From: Ferruginibacter paludis | GTDB lineage: Bacteria > Bacteroidota > Bacteroidia > Chitinophagales > Chitinophagaceae | Direction of reading: 5' to 3' | Assembly: GCF_030409685.1 (NCBI RefSeq) | Contig: NZ_JAUFQJ010000008.1 | Location: 124,001-188,000, forward strand | DNA: 64,000 bases | In this document: piece after piece, positions 27,863 to 36,600 of the stretch | Layout of the letters: each line of letters starts with the position of its first letter | Numbering within the stretch: the first letter of the stretch is position 1 | The notes under the pieces: generated by a model | Databases searched by the model: none | The model's input: the letters and a program-made list of their open reading frames with translations, nothing else | What the model was told of the DNA's origin: nothing | Program-made: the position numbers and the translations under genes

Positions 27863-29092
27863 CTATCCGATAATTTGTAAATGAGGTACAGCAACGACAA
27901 ATTTCCCTCCCCACTCTCTAATATAATGTAGCTGTTTTATTATTTCATCCTTTAAATTCCAGGGAAATATAATCACAAATTCCGGCTGCGCATTTTTAAG
28001 GTATTGTTCATTTACAACGGGAATATGGCTGGCAGGTAAATATTTATTTTGTTTGTGGGGATTGGCATCTACCACAAACTCAATCAGATCATTTTTTATA
28101 CCGCAATAATTCAACATCGTATTTCCTTTGGCAGCCGCTCCATAGGCGGCTACCTTCTTTCCCAATCTTTTCTGATCAATCAAAAATTCGGTAATATCTA
28201 ATTTTACTTTTAGCGCCTGTTGCTGAAAATGATCATAGTATGCCAGGGTCATCATTCCTTTACCAACTTCTTTTTTTAAACGTAATGAAACGTTTTCGCT
28301 GATCTTTTTGGTTGCATCGTGCTGATGCTTTGCATAAATGCGCAAAGAACCGCCATGAGTAGTTAATTCCTCAACGTCAAATATTTCCAGCGCCAGTGAA
28401 TTGAATATTTGTTTTACTGTATAAAGAGACAGGTAGGAAAAATGCTCATGATAAATTGTATCAAACTGGTTGTTATCAACCAACTGCATCAGGTGTGGAA
28501 ATTCCATTGTAATAACTCCGGTCTCCTTTAAAATTATTTTAAGACCAGTCACAAAATCAACAATATCAGGTACGTGGGCCAACACGTTATTGCCGAGTAA
28601 AAGGTCAGCTTTAATATTTTTTGCTACCAACTCACTTGCTAGTTTCGATCCAAAAAAATCAATAACCGATTCTACTCCTTTTTCTTTTGCTGCGGCCGCT
28701 GTGTTAGCTGTTGGTTCAATGCCCAGCACCGGGATATTTTTCTCTTTAAAATATTGCAGTAAATACCCATCGTTCGAAGCAACTTCTATCACCAACGACT
28801 GTTGGTTGTAACCAAATCGTTTAATCATTAAATCAGAATACTCTTTTGCATGTTGTAGCCAGCTTGTGCTGTAAGATGAGAAATAAACGTAATTGCTATC
28901 AAATATCGCTTCGGATTTTTTGTATTCATCCACCTGCACCAGGAAACATTCATGACAGGTATACACCTTTAAAGGGTAAAAAGTTTCGGGCTCATTTAGT
29001 TGACTTGCCGTTAAAAAAGAGTTAGACGCAGGCGAATTTACCAGGTCGATAAAAACATTCTCTAGCCGGGCCTTACAAAATCTGCATTGCAT
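27863..29092 (-). CDS. NovU/TylC3-type sugar C-methyltransferase
   Basis: The protein has 409 residues and three parts. The N-terminal zinc-binding domain has Cys3, Cys6, Cys46 and Cys49. The SAM-binding domain has VIEVASNDGYLLQYFKEK (about 101-118) and VLGIEPTANTA. The C-terminal domain (AYGAAAKGNTMLNYCGIKND and FVVDANPHKQNKYLPASHIP) is that of C-methyltransferases. This layout is diagnostic of TylC3/NovU-type enzymes that methylate carbon 3 or 5 of NDP-4-keto-6-deoxysugars. It lies 2 bases downstream of the epimerase gene. The product would be a branched-chain sugar nucleotide. Confidence 0.92.
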   Translation of the reverse strand: MQCRFCKARLENVFIDLVNSPASNSFLTASQLNEPETFYPLKVYTCHECFLVQVDEYKKSEAIFDSNYVYFSSYSTSWLQHAKEYSDLMIKRFGYNQQSLVIEVASNDGYLLQYFKEKNIPVLGIEPTANTAAAAKEKGVESVIDFFGSKLASELVAKNIKADLLLGNNVLAHVPDIVDFVTGLKIILKETGVITMEFPHLMQLVDNNQFDTIYHEHFSYLSLYTVKQIFNSLALEIFDVEELTTHGGSLRIYAKHQHDATKKISENVSLRLKKEVGKGMMTLAYYDHFQQQALKVKLDITEFLIDQKRLGKKVAAYGAAAKGNTMLNYCGIKNDLIEFVVDANPHKQNKYLPASHIPVVNEQYLKNAQPEFVIIFPWNLKDEIIKQLHYIREWGGKFVVAVPHLQIIG

Positions 29093-29094
29093 AA

Positions 29095-29640
29095 TTACAG
29101 TCCTTTAAAATTTATATCAATCAATGGGTGCATACTGTCCCTTTCTGAAATCCGGTCTGCTGAAAGTGGCCAGTCTATATTTATTAATGGTTCATTATAC
29201 CTTATCCCCCCTTCTACACCCGGTGCGTAAAATTGAGAATGATGATAGATTAGTTCACATTCATCGGTTAACGCCTGAAATCCGTGGGCGAAACCTTCAG
29301 GTATATAGATCATCTTTCTATTAATCGCGGATATTTCGGCTCCAAAATAGTTTAAAAATGTCGGGGAATCTTTTCTTATATCAATGATGACATCATAAGC
29401 GGCTCCGGCTATGCAACGTACCAGCTTGACTTCAGTAAAAGGGGCAAGTTGAAAGTGCATTCCCCTGATTGTGCCTTTTTGCCTGGTATACGAATGATTT
29501 AACTGAACCCATTCTTTTGTATGTCCTATCGAGTTAAATTCGTTTTTGCAATATGTTCTCGCAAACCAGCCTCGTTCATCAGTAAATGGTTCAAGATCGA
29601 TGACGTAACTACCCTTCAATGATGTTTCCGTGAATATCAT
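29095..29640 (-). CDS. RmlC-type NDP-4-keto-6-deoxysugar 3,5-epimerase
   Basis: This 181-residue cupin matches the RmlC/RfbC family over its length. His62 in IRGMHFQ, Lys72 in TEVKLVRC, Tyr132 and Tyr138 in IYHHSQFYAP are the usual catalytic positions, so it should be active. In the cassette its substrate should be CDP-4-keto-6-deoxyglucose rather than the dTDP form, because the neighbouring enzymes are CDP-type (inference). Whether it acts at C3, C5 or both is not visible. It overlaps the upstream dehydratase gene by ATGA. Confidence 0.9.
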   Translation of the reverse strand: MIFTETSLKGSYVIDLEPFTDERGWFARTYCKNEFNSIGHTKEWVQLNHSYTRQKGTIRGMHFQLAPFTEVKLVRCIAGAAYDVIIDIRKDSPTFLNYFGAEISAINRKMIYIPEGFAHGFQALTDECELIYHHSQFYAPGVEGGIRYNEPLINIDWPLSADRISERDSMHPLIDINFKGL

Positions 29641-30716
29641 GTTGATTGATAGTTTTTAATTTGTTGTATCGTAAACTCAAATACATTTTCTGCTTTTTGT
29701 TTATACCATTCAATAGTCCATTCAATAGCTTCTTTACTTGTCAGCTTTGGAGTCCATTTTAAATTTGCTATAGCTTTACTAATATCCAATTGCAATATTC
29801 CAGCTTCATGTGGTTGCGAAGGGTCTGAATCGTCTGCCCAACTTCCATGTCCCCAATATTCAAGGGCTAAACTCACCAACTCTTTTACAGATAAATGGTC
29901 GTCAGTTTTTGGACCAAAATTATAAGCTCCTGAAAATTTAGCGGGTTCATCATTTAATAATATTCCCAACAAAAGATACCCGCTTAACGGCTCTAAAACG
30001 TGTTGCCACGGCCGTACAGCTCCCGGATTTCTAACCCTGACAGGCTTTTCTTCAATCAATGAGCGGATGATGTCGGGTATAATTCTGTCCTTATTCCAGT
30101 CACCTCCACCAATTACATTGCCTGCTCTAGCGCTCACAACAGATTTTTGATGGGTTGAATATTTTTGAAGATTAAAAAAAGACCGCCTGAATGAATTGAT
30201 CACTATTTCTGCAGCTGCCTTACTGGCGCTGTAAGGGTCATACCCTCCTAATTCATCTGTTTCCTGATAATGATAATCAATTTCTTTGTTTTCATACACT
30301 TTATCCGTCGTGATAACAATCACACTGCACTTATCGGGAAGATCGCATACAGCTTCGAGAACGTTGGCAGTACCCACAGTGTTTATATCGAAAGTTTCAG
30401 AAGGAATTTCATATGACCGCCTAACCAATGCTTGTGCCGCTAAGTGGAAAATAAAATCTGGTCTAAAATCAAGTATTTCTTTCTTTAATTTTTCTTTGTC
30501 TCTTATATCCGCAATTACATTTTCAAACTCAATATGAGGCGCTACAGCATTGAATAATCCAATATCATCTGGCGCAAGCGCATAGCCTTTTATGTTAGCA
30601 CCCAATAAATGCAGCCAGGTTATCAACCATGCGCCTTTAAAACCAGTATGGCCTGTTATAAAAACCTTCTTGCCCTTATAATATAAAAATGTATTTCCTC
30701 TCACCACACTTTCCAT
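29637..30716 (-). CDS. rfbG: CDP-glucose 4,6-dehydratase
   Basis: This 359-residue extended SDR enzyme has the NAD-binding loop KKVFITGHTGFKGAWL, typical of RfbG, the TTDKVYEN active-site segment and the YSASK catalytic motif (about 160). It also carries SARAGNVIGGGDWNKDRIIPD and RPWQHVLEPLSGYLLL, which are characteristic of CDP-glucose dehydratases. It converts CDP-glucose to CDP-4-keto-6-deoxyglucose. It overlaps rfbF upstream by 16 bases and the epimerase downstream by 4, so the cassette is tightly coupled. Confidence 0.95.
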   Translation of the reverse strand: MESVVRGNTFLYYKGKKVFITGHTGFKGAWLITWLHLLGANIKGYALAPDDIGLFNAVAPHIEFENVIADIRDKEKLKKEILDFRPDFIFHLAAQALVRRSYEIPSETFDINTVGTANVLEAVCDLPDKCSVIVITTDKVYENKEIDYHYQETDELGGYDPYSASKAAAEIVINSFRRSFFNLQKYSTHQKSVVSARAGNVIGGGDWNKDRIIPDIIRSLIEEKPVRVRNPGAVRPWQHVLEPLSGYLLLGILLNDEPAKFSGAYNFGPKTDDHLSVKELVSLALEYWGHGSWADDSDPSQPHEAGILQLDISKAIANLKWTPKLTSKEAIEWTIEWYKQKAENVFEFTIQQIKNYQST

Positions 30717-31477
30717 TTCGCATTATTATTTTTCCAGAGCTCTTCCAATTCTAATTTATCCCGCAATGCATCCATACATTTCCAAAAGCCCTTATGTTGG
30801 TACGCCACCAATTGCTGATCGTTGGTCAATTTTTCCAACGGTTCATCTTCCCACATCATGTTTGTCATGTCTCCTTCCAGATATTTGAAGACTTCTGACT
30901 TTAGAATGAAAAACCCGCCGTTGATCCATTTACTCTCATCTTTTGCCTTTTCCCTGAACGACACTACCTCTCCATTTGACCCAAGATCCATACCGCCAAA
31001 GCGTGCATCCAGCTGTATTGAAGTAACGGTTGCAATCTTGTTATGGGCTCTGTGAAAAGCCAGCAAATCTTTGATATTTACATCACACACCCCGTCCCCA
31101 TAAGTCAATAAGAAGTCTTCAGTTCCAATATATTTCTCAACTTGCTGCAATCTTCCGGCTGTTTTGGTGGTTAATCCCGTTTCCACCAATGTCACTTTAA
31201 ACGCCTCGGCGTTGGTGCCATGAATTTCAGTTTTATTGGTGCGTAAATCAACCGTTATATCAGAATTATGTAAAAAATAGTTAATGAAATATTCTTTTAT
31301 TACATACCCTTTGTAACCAAGGCAAATGATAAAATCATTAAATCCATAATGACTGTAAATCTTCATAATGTGCCACAGAATGGGCTTTCCGCCAATCTCA
31401 ACCATTGGCTTGGGCCGGATATCCGTTTCTTCAGAAATCCGGGTTCCCAGCCCTCCGGCAAATAGAACAACTTTCAT
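30701..31477 (-). CDS. rfbF: Glucose-1-phosphate cytidylyltransferase
   Basis: This is a 258-residue nucleotidyltransferase with the loop FAGGLGTRISEETDIRPKPM, then EIGGKPILWHIMKIYSHYGF and LTYGDGVCDVNIKDLLAFH, all hallmarks of RfbF. It makes CDP-glucose from CTP and glucose-1-phosphate and opens the CDP-sugar pathway. Its start overlaps the mqnA stop by ATGA. No RfbH/AscC-like 3-dehydrase is in the cassette, so a 3,6-dideoxysugar is not expected. Confidence 0.96.
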   Translation of the reverse strand: MKVVLFAGGLGTRISEETDIRPKPMVEIGGKPILWHIMKIYSHYGFNDFIICLGYKGYVIKEYFINYFLHNSDITVDLRTNKTEIHGTNAEAFKVTLVETGLTTKTAGRLQQVEKYIGTEDFLLTYGDGVCDVNIKDLLAFHRAHNKIATVTSIQLDARFGGMDLGSNGEVVSFREKAKDESKWINGGFFILKSEVFKYLEGDMTNMMWEDEPLEKLTNDQQLVAYQHKGFWKCMDALRDKLELEELWKNNNAKWKVW

Positions 31478-32220
31478 TTGTAGCTTTTTATTTTCTCCAA
31501 AAATAAAGTTATTACTTCAAGCTTATCAAATTGAGGATTGAATTTTATATTGTCTGTGTAATAGGTGTGTAAATCATACGTATCGTATGGATTTTCCCGG
31601 ACTACCCGTTCTAAATTATCCAATCCAAATTTATTTGCCTGGTTAAAGTTTGCTATAAACTGTTGAGTCATTTGCTTGTTGCTTACCCAGGCTGCAAATA
31701 CGAAAGGCTTACCTGTTAACTCTTTCCATGAAGTGCTTAAATCATGGATAAAGATTGATTTTAGCCGTTGTTGCAGCGCCCTGTCACCAATAACAAGCCC
31801 CGCTGTATCGCCGGATATAGCATTCTCATATCCCTCTGAAGCCTGTACCAAATCAGGAGAAATTTTCCAATGCTCTTTCAACAGCACCTTTAAAAGCGCA
31901 ACAGAAGTGCGGCTCTGGTAATCCAGTAAAATCGTCTTTATTTCATTCAATGGCACATCACTAAAAAGGCAAACGCTTGCCACTTCTCCGTCGGAGGCAA
32001 TGCAATAATCGGACATGATGTAGTATTCTTTCAACTGCGGAAGTATAGCAACGGGAATAAGTCCGATATCAATTTCGTTTTTGATAAGTTGTATAGCAAT
32101 ATTTGCCGGGTAGTCGATAACAAGATCAATTGACTCCTTCATCATTCCCTTTTCAAATCCAAAAATCAACGGTTTTGTGTTCAGATAGCTAACCGCTCCT
32201 ACTCTTATTTTTCTGTCCAA
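31474..32220 (-). CDS. mqnA: Menaquinone biosynthesis protein MqnA (chorismate dehydratase)
   Basis: The protein has 248 residues and belongs to the MqnA/MqnD substrate-binding-fold family. It opens with the signature RKIRVGAVSYLNTKPLIFGF and contains EIDIGLIPVAIL, CLFSDVPLNEIKTILLDYQSRTS and TAGLVIGDRAL. MqnA dehydrates chorismate to 3-enolpyruvyl-benzoate in the futalosine route to menaquinone. The start codon is TTG at 32220; it aligns with the normal MqnA start and no ATG is near. It is translationally coupled to rfbF, an odd partner, and divergent from purB across 41 bases. Confidence 0.92.
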   Translation of the reverse strand: MDRKIRVGAVSYLNTKPLIFGFEKGMMKESIDLVIDYPANIAIQLIKNEIDIGLIPVAILPQLKEYYIMSDYCIASDGEVASVCLFSDVPLNEIKTILLDYQSRTSVALLKVLLKEHWKISPDLVQASEGYENAISGDTAGLVIGDRALQQRLKSIFIHDLSTSWKELTGKPFVFAAWVSNKQMTQQFIANFNQANKFGLDNLERVVRENPYDTYDLHTYYTDNIKFNPQFDKLEVITLFLEKIKSYK

Positions 32221-32231
32221 TTGCTTTAGTA

Positions 32232-32276
32232 TAATTTTGGCTGCAAATTTACAGCATCACCATGGATTTAAATCAA
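32232..32276. promoter_or_regulatory. Overlapping divergent promoters of mqnA and purB
   Basis: TAATTTTG at 32232-32239 is a plus-strand -7 box for purB, whose -33 element is weak. TAAATTTG on the minus strand (CAAATTTA at 32244-32251) is the mqnA -7 box; its TTG lies 22 bases upstream as CAA at 32274-32276, inside purB codon 5. The two -7 boxes are 4 bases apart, so each predicted start site falls in or next to the other box. Confidence 0.6.
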
Positions 32277-33596
32277 CTAACTGCTATCTCTCCCATTGAC
32301 GGACGTTACCGAAAACAATTGCATCACCTGGACGAATATTTCAGCGAGTATGCCCTCATAAAATACCGGGTGCTGGTGGAGGTTGAATATTTCGTTTTTC
32401 TTGCTGAAAAAAAATTTTTTAAGTTGCCTGCCAGCGTGAAAACTCACCTTCAGAATGCGGTCGCCAATTTTTCCCTGGAAGATGCGGGAGTGATAAAAGA
32501 AACTGAAAAAATTACCAACCATGATGTGAAAGCAGTTGAATATTTTTTGAAAGGGGAATTGGATAAATGCAATGCAGCTTCTCTAAAAGAATGGATACAT
32601 TTTGGTTTGACTTCACAGGATATCAACAATACCGCGATACCTTTAAGCTGGAAACACGCGGTGGAGCATGATTACCTGCCTGCCGTAATTAATCTGCAGC
32701 AGCAATTATTACAATTAGCAACTGCCTGGAAAGATATACCCATGCTGGCCCGTACGCACGGACAGGCAGCATCCCCTACACGCCTCGGTAAAGAGATCAT
32801 GGTATACGTGGAAAGACTTGAAAACCAGGTGCAGTTGTTCAGTTACATTCCTTTTATGGCAAAATTTGGAGGTGCTACCGGCAACTTTAATGCCCATCAT
32901 GTAGCTTATCCAAAATACGATTGGGTAAAGTTTGCCAATGAATTTACAGAAACGAAACTGGGCCTGGAACGCCAGCAATATACCACGCAAATAGAACACT
33001 ACGATACCTTAGCTGCACATTTTGATGCCATTAAACGCATCAACACCATCTTCATAGATTTTTGCCGCGACATCTGGACATACGTCAGTACCGATTATTT
33101 TAAACAGAAAACAAAAAAGGGAGAAATAGGATCTTCGGCAATGCCTCACAAAGTAAACCCAATTGACTTTGAAAATGCCGAAGGCAACCTTGGTATTGCA
33201 AATGCTTTACTGGAGCACCTTTCAGCCAAATTACCGGTATCAAGATTACAGAGGGATCTCACAGACTCAACAGTATTGAGAAATATAGGCGTGCCGGTAG
33301 CACACACCATCCTTGCATTTAAGTCCATTGAAAAGGGCCTTGATAAACTGGTGCTGAATGAAGCAAAACTAAAAGCTGACCTTGATAACAACTGGGCTGT
33401 AGTTGCAGAAGCAATCCAAACCGTGTTGAGAAGAGAAAATTATCCGCAGCCTTATGAAGCGTTGAAAGAATTGACACGGGGCAAAAATGCGATTGATAAG
33501 CAGGCGATACACCAATTCATTGGTTCACTGAAAATTGCTGCTTCTTTAAAAAACGAATTAAAAAAAATAACTCCATACAATTATACTGGTATATGA
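32262..33596 (+). CDS. purB: Adenylosuccinate lyase
   Basis: This 444-residue enzyme is of normal length for Bacteroidota PurB. The family signature SSAMPHKVNPIDFENAEGN is present, with TSQDINNTA and ARTHGQAASPTRLGKE supplying the active-site His and Thr/Ser residues. It releases fumarate from SAICAR and from adenylosuccinate in purine synthesis. The ATG at 32262 lies about 17 bases after the predicted transcription start. No other purine gene is nearby. Confidence 0.97.
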   Translation: MDLNQLTAISPIDGRYRKQLHHLDEYFSEYALIKYRVLVEVEYFVFLAEKKFFKLPASVKTHLQNAVANFSLEDAGVIKETEKITNHDVKAVEYFLKGELDKCNAASLKEWIHFGLTSQDINNTAIPLSWKHAVEHDYLPAVINLQQQLLQLATAWKDIPMLARTHGQAASPTRLGKEIMVYVERLENQVQLFSYIPFMAKFGGATGNFNAHHVAYPKYDWVKFANEFTETKLGLERQQYTTQIEHYDTLAAHFDAIKRINTIFIDFCRDIWTYVSTDYFKQKTKKGEIGSSAMPHKVNPIDFENAEGNLGIANALLEHLSAKLPVSRLQRDLTDSTVLRNIGVPVAHTILAFKSIEKGLDKLVLNEAKLKADLDNNWAVVAEAIQTVLRRENYPQPYEALKELTRGKNAIDKQAIHQFIGSLKIAASLKNELKKITPYNYTGI

Positions 33597-33647
33597 AATT
33601 ATTAGGGTATTTTTATTTTACCTTAATAAAACTATCACTGTACCCGT

Positions 33648-36600
33648 ATGAGAAAATTTGCCTGTCTTTTTTTTCTGCTACATATTGGCTGGTCTGTCTG
33701 TAAAGCTCAAAATTGTAATAACTGGTTAAGTACTCCTTCTGTAAGCTCTTCCGTAAATATCGGGAAGCTGGATATTCCGGGAAATCAGGTAACCGTAGAA
33801 GCAACTATTAACAGAACCCAACCGTATGTTCCGGGCGGAGGTGACAATACAGAAGGAGACATCGTTTCAAAACACAATGATTTTTCTGACGTCAATTATT
33901 TATTAAGGCCCAACCATGCTTACATAACAACAACGAATGGTTTTTTTGGAACACCGGATATTTGTGATCTTACTTTAAACAAAACCTATCATGTCGCTCT
34001 GGTCTATGATGGTAGTACACTAAAATTTTACAGAGACGGATTTTTAATGAGCCAGGTTGCAGCTTCGGGAAATCTGATTCAAAATAACTGGGATACCAGG
34101 ATTGGTCATTATTCACAAGCATTTTACACTACGCAGTTTATAGGATATATTAATGAAGTCAGGATTTGGAATGTAGCACGTACTCAGGCGCAACTACAAT
34201 CTTACATGAATACATCTTTACCTGCGCCAACTGCTCAAACAGGTCTGTTGGCATATTATCAATTCAACAACTTGGTAAATAAACAGGGCAATACTACTTT
34301 TAACGGAACGATCAACGGGGCAGCCACTATTAATACCACCAATACAAGCTGCGCTTTTGTGGCAGACTCCTGCGCAAGAGTTACAACAGCTTGCAACAAC
34401 TGGCTGGCAACTCCGGCCACTCCTTCTTATGCCAATATGGGGCAGGTAAATATTACCGGAAACAAGATTACAGTGGAGGCTACTTTCAACAGAACAACCT
34501 CCTATTCCGGAGGTGAAATTTATGCCGGTGATTTAGTTTCCAAACACAATGACCCTTCGGATGCCAATTATCTTTTACGTCCCAACACAGCAGAAATTAC
34601 TACATCCAACGGGTATTTCCGAACGCCTGATATCTGTGATATTGAGCTCAATAAAACGTACCATGCCGCTATGGTGTACGATGGCAGTACGCTAAAATTT
34701 TATAGAAATGGATTTTTAATGAGCCAGGTTGCCGCCACTGGTACATTATATCAAAACAATTGGCAAACAAGGATTGGCTGGTACGAGCCACAGGGATTTA
34801 ACACAAACTTTATTGGATATATTAATGAAGTCAGAATTTGGAATGTGGCGAAAACGCAGGCAGAGCTAAAAAATTACATGAACACCACCTTACCTGCTCC
34901 AACCACGCAACCTGGCCTGGTGGCTTACTATACTTTTGATAATTTATTAAATAAACAGGGCAATACTGCTTTCGATGGTGTTTTGGGCGGCAGTGCTTCC
35001 ATCAATGCAACTAACCCCAATTGTGCATTTGTTGCAGATTCCTGCGCTAAAATTATAAGTGACAGTTTAATCATCAACACCTATACCCCTGTAATAGCGT
35101 TCAATCCCTGCGAAAATAAGATTACCGTTGAAGATGCATCTACATTTAATATTGGTGATACAGTGCTGATGATACAGATGAAAGGGGCTCTTATTGATAC
35201 TTCAAATACCGCGGCATTTGGTAATATTACCAATTTTAAAAATGCTGGTAATTATGAGTATAACTACGTAAAAAGTAAATCGGGAAATATAATAGAACTG
35301 ACGAATGTTTTACTCCGCCAGTATGACTTACCCGATGGACGGGTGCAGCTGGTAAGGGTTCCTTACTACAAAAGCATCACATTTTCCAGTCCTCTTACGT
35401 GTCTGCCCTGGGATGGTAAAAAGGGTGGCGTATTGGTGTTTAATGTGAAAGACACTATTAAATTAAATTCTGACATAGATGTTAGTGGGAAAGGCTTTAA
35501 AGGAGGGCGTGAAGAAAATTTTAATACCGCCAGTACAAATTGTAGTCAGAACGATTTTTATTATATGCTGGGAAATGTATTTGGTGCTGCGAAAGGTGAA
35601 GGCATTGCAGAAGTGAGCACAGAAAAGTCTGCAGGCAAAGGTAAACTGGCAAATGGCGGCGGAGGTGGAAATGATCACAATGCCGGCGGTGGAGGTGGCT
35701 CCAATGCTTCCATAGGTGGCAGAGGGGGTAATCAGTTTAATCTTTGCAATGATGCCATAGTTGTTAATGCCGGCGTTGCGGGATATGGTTTAACAAATTA
35801 TACTACGCAAAATAAAATTTACTTAGGCGGCGGTGGCGGATCAGGCCACGCAAATGACCCTGGTGCCGATCCTTTTACTTCCGGTGGTGGTAGAGGTGGT
35901 GCACTTATTCTCATTTCATCCGGTTATCTTCAATCTAATAGTTCTAAAATAAAGAGCAACGGGAACAATGGTACAGCCTGTACGGGAAGCAATTGCAATG
36001 AAGGAGCAGGTGGTGGCGGAGCAGGCGGTTCAATTTTATTAAATACAAATAATTTTCTTGATAAAATTACTGTTGAAGCTAAAGGAGGAAACGGTGCAAG
36101 CACCGGCCCTTTCCCAACTTTTATTACAGGACCAGGAGGCGGTGGCAGTGGTGGCGTAATTTGGTTCAAACAAAACGTGAATCCTCCTGGCGCACTATTA
36201 ACATTAAATGGAGGAATTAATGGAGTTAATACCACAGCGGGTAACGATGCCTGGGGCGCATTGCCAGGGTCTGCCGGATTTACCTATAACAGTTTGGTAT
36301 TACCTGTTACTTCTGTTCCCTTCAAAAAAAATATTGATTCTGTAAAAATAAAATCCGCAAAGTCCTCCTGCAATTCATTTGATTTTACAGGACTTGCCTA
36401 CGTGCAAAATTCTGCCATCAAAACCTGGCATTGGGACTTTGGCGATGGCACAACAGCAAGCTCATCCGTTGTAACACATCCCTATGCTACAGTTGGCGCA
36501 CATACTGTTTCCCTTGTGGTGACCGACAACAACGGTTGTACAGACAGTGTAAAAACTACCGTTACCACTACAGGTTCTACGATTGATTTTTCTTACAACC

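Noticed and set aside
30701..31477. rfbF taken as start of a 3,6-dideoxyhexose (abequose or ascarylose) pathway
   Set aside because: The required RfbH/AscC 3-dehydrase and its reductase are absent; the following genes fit a C-methyl 6-deoxysugar instead.
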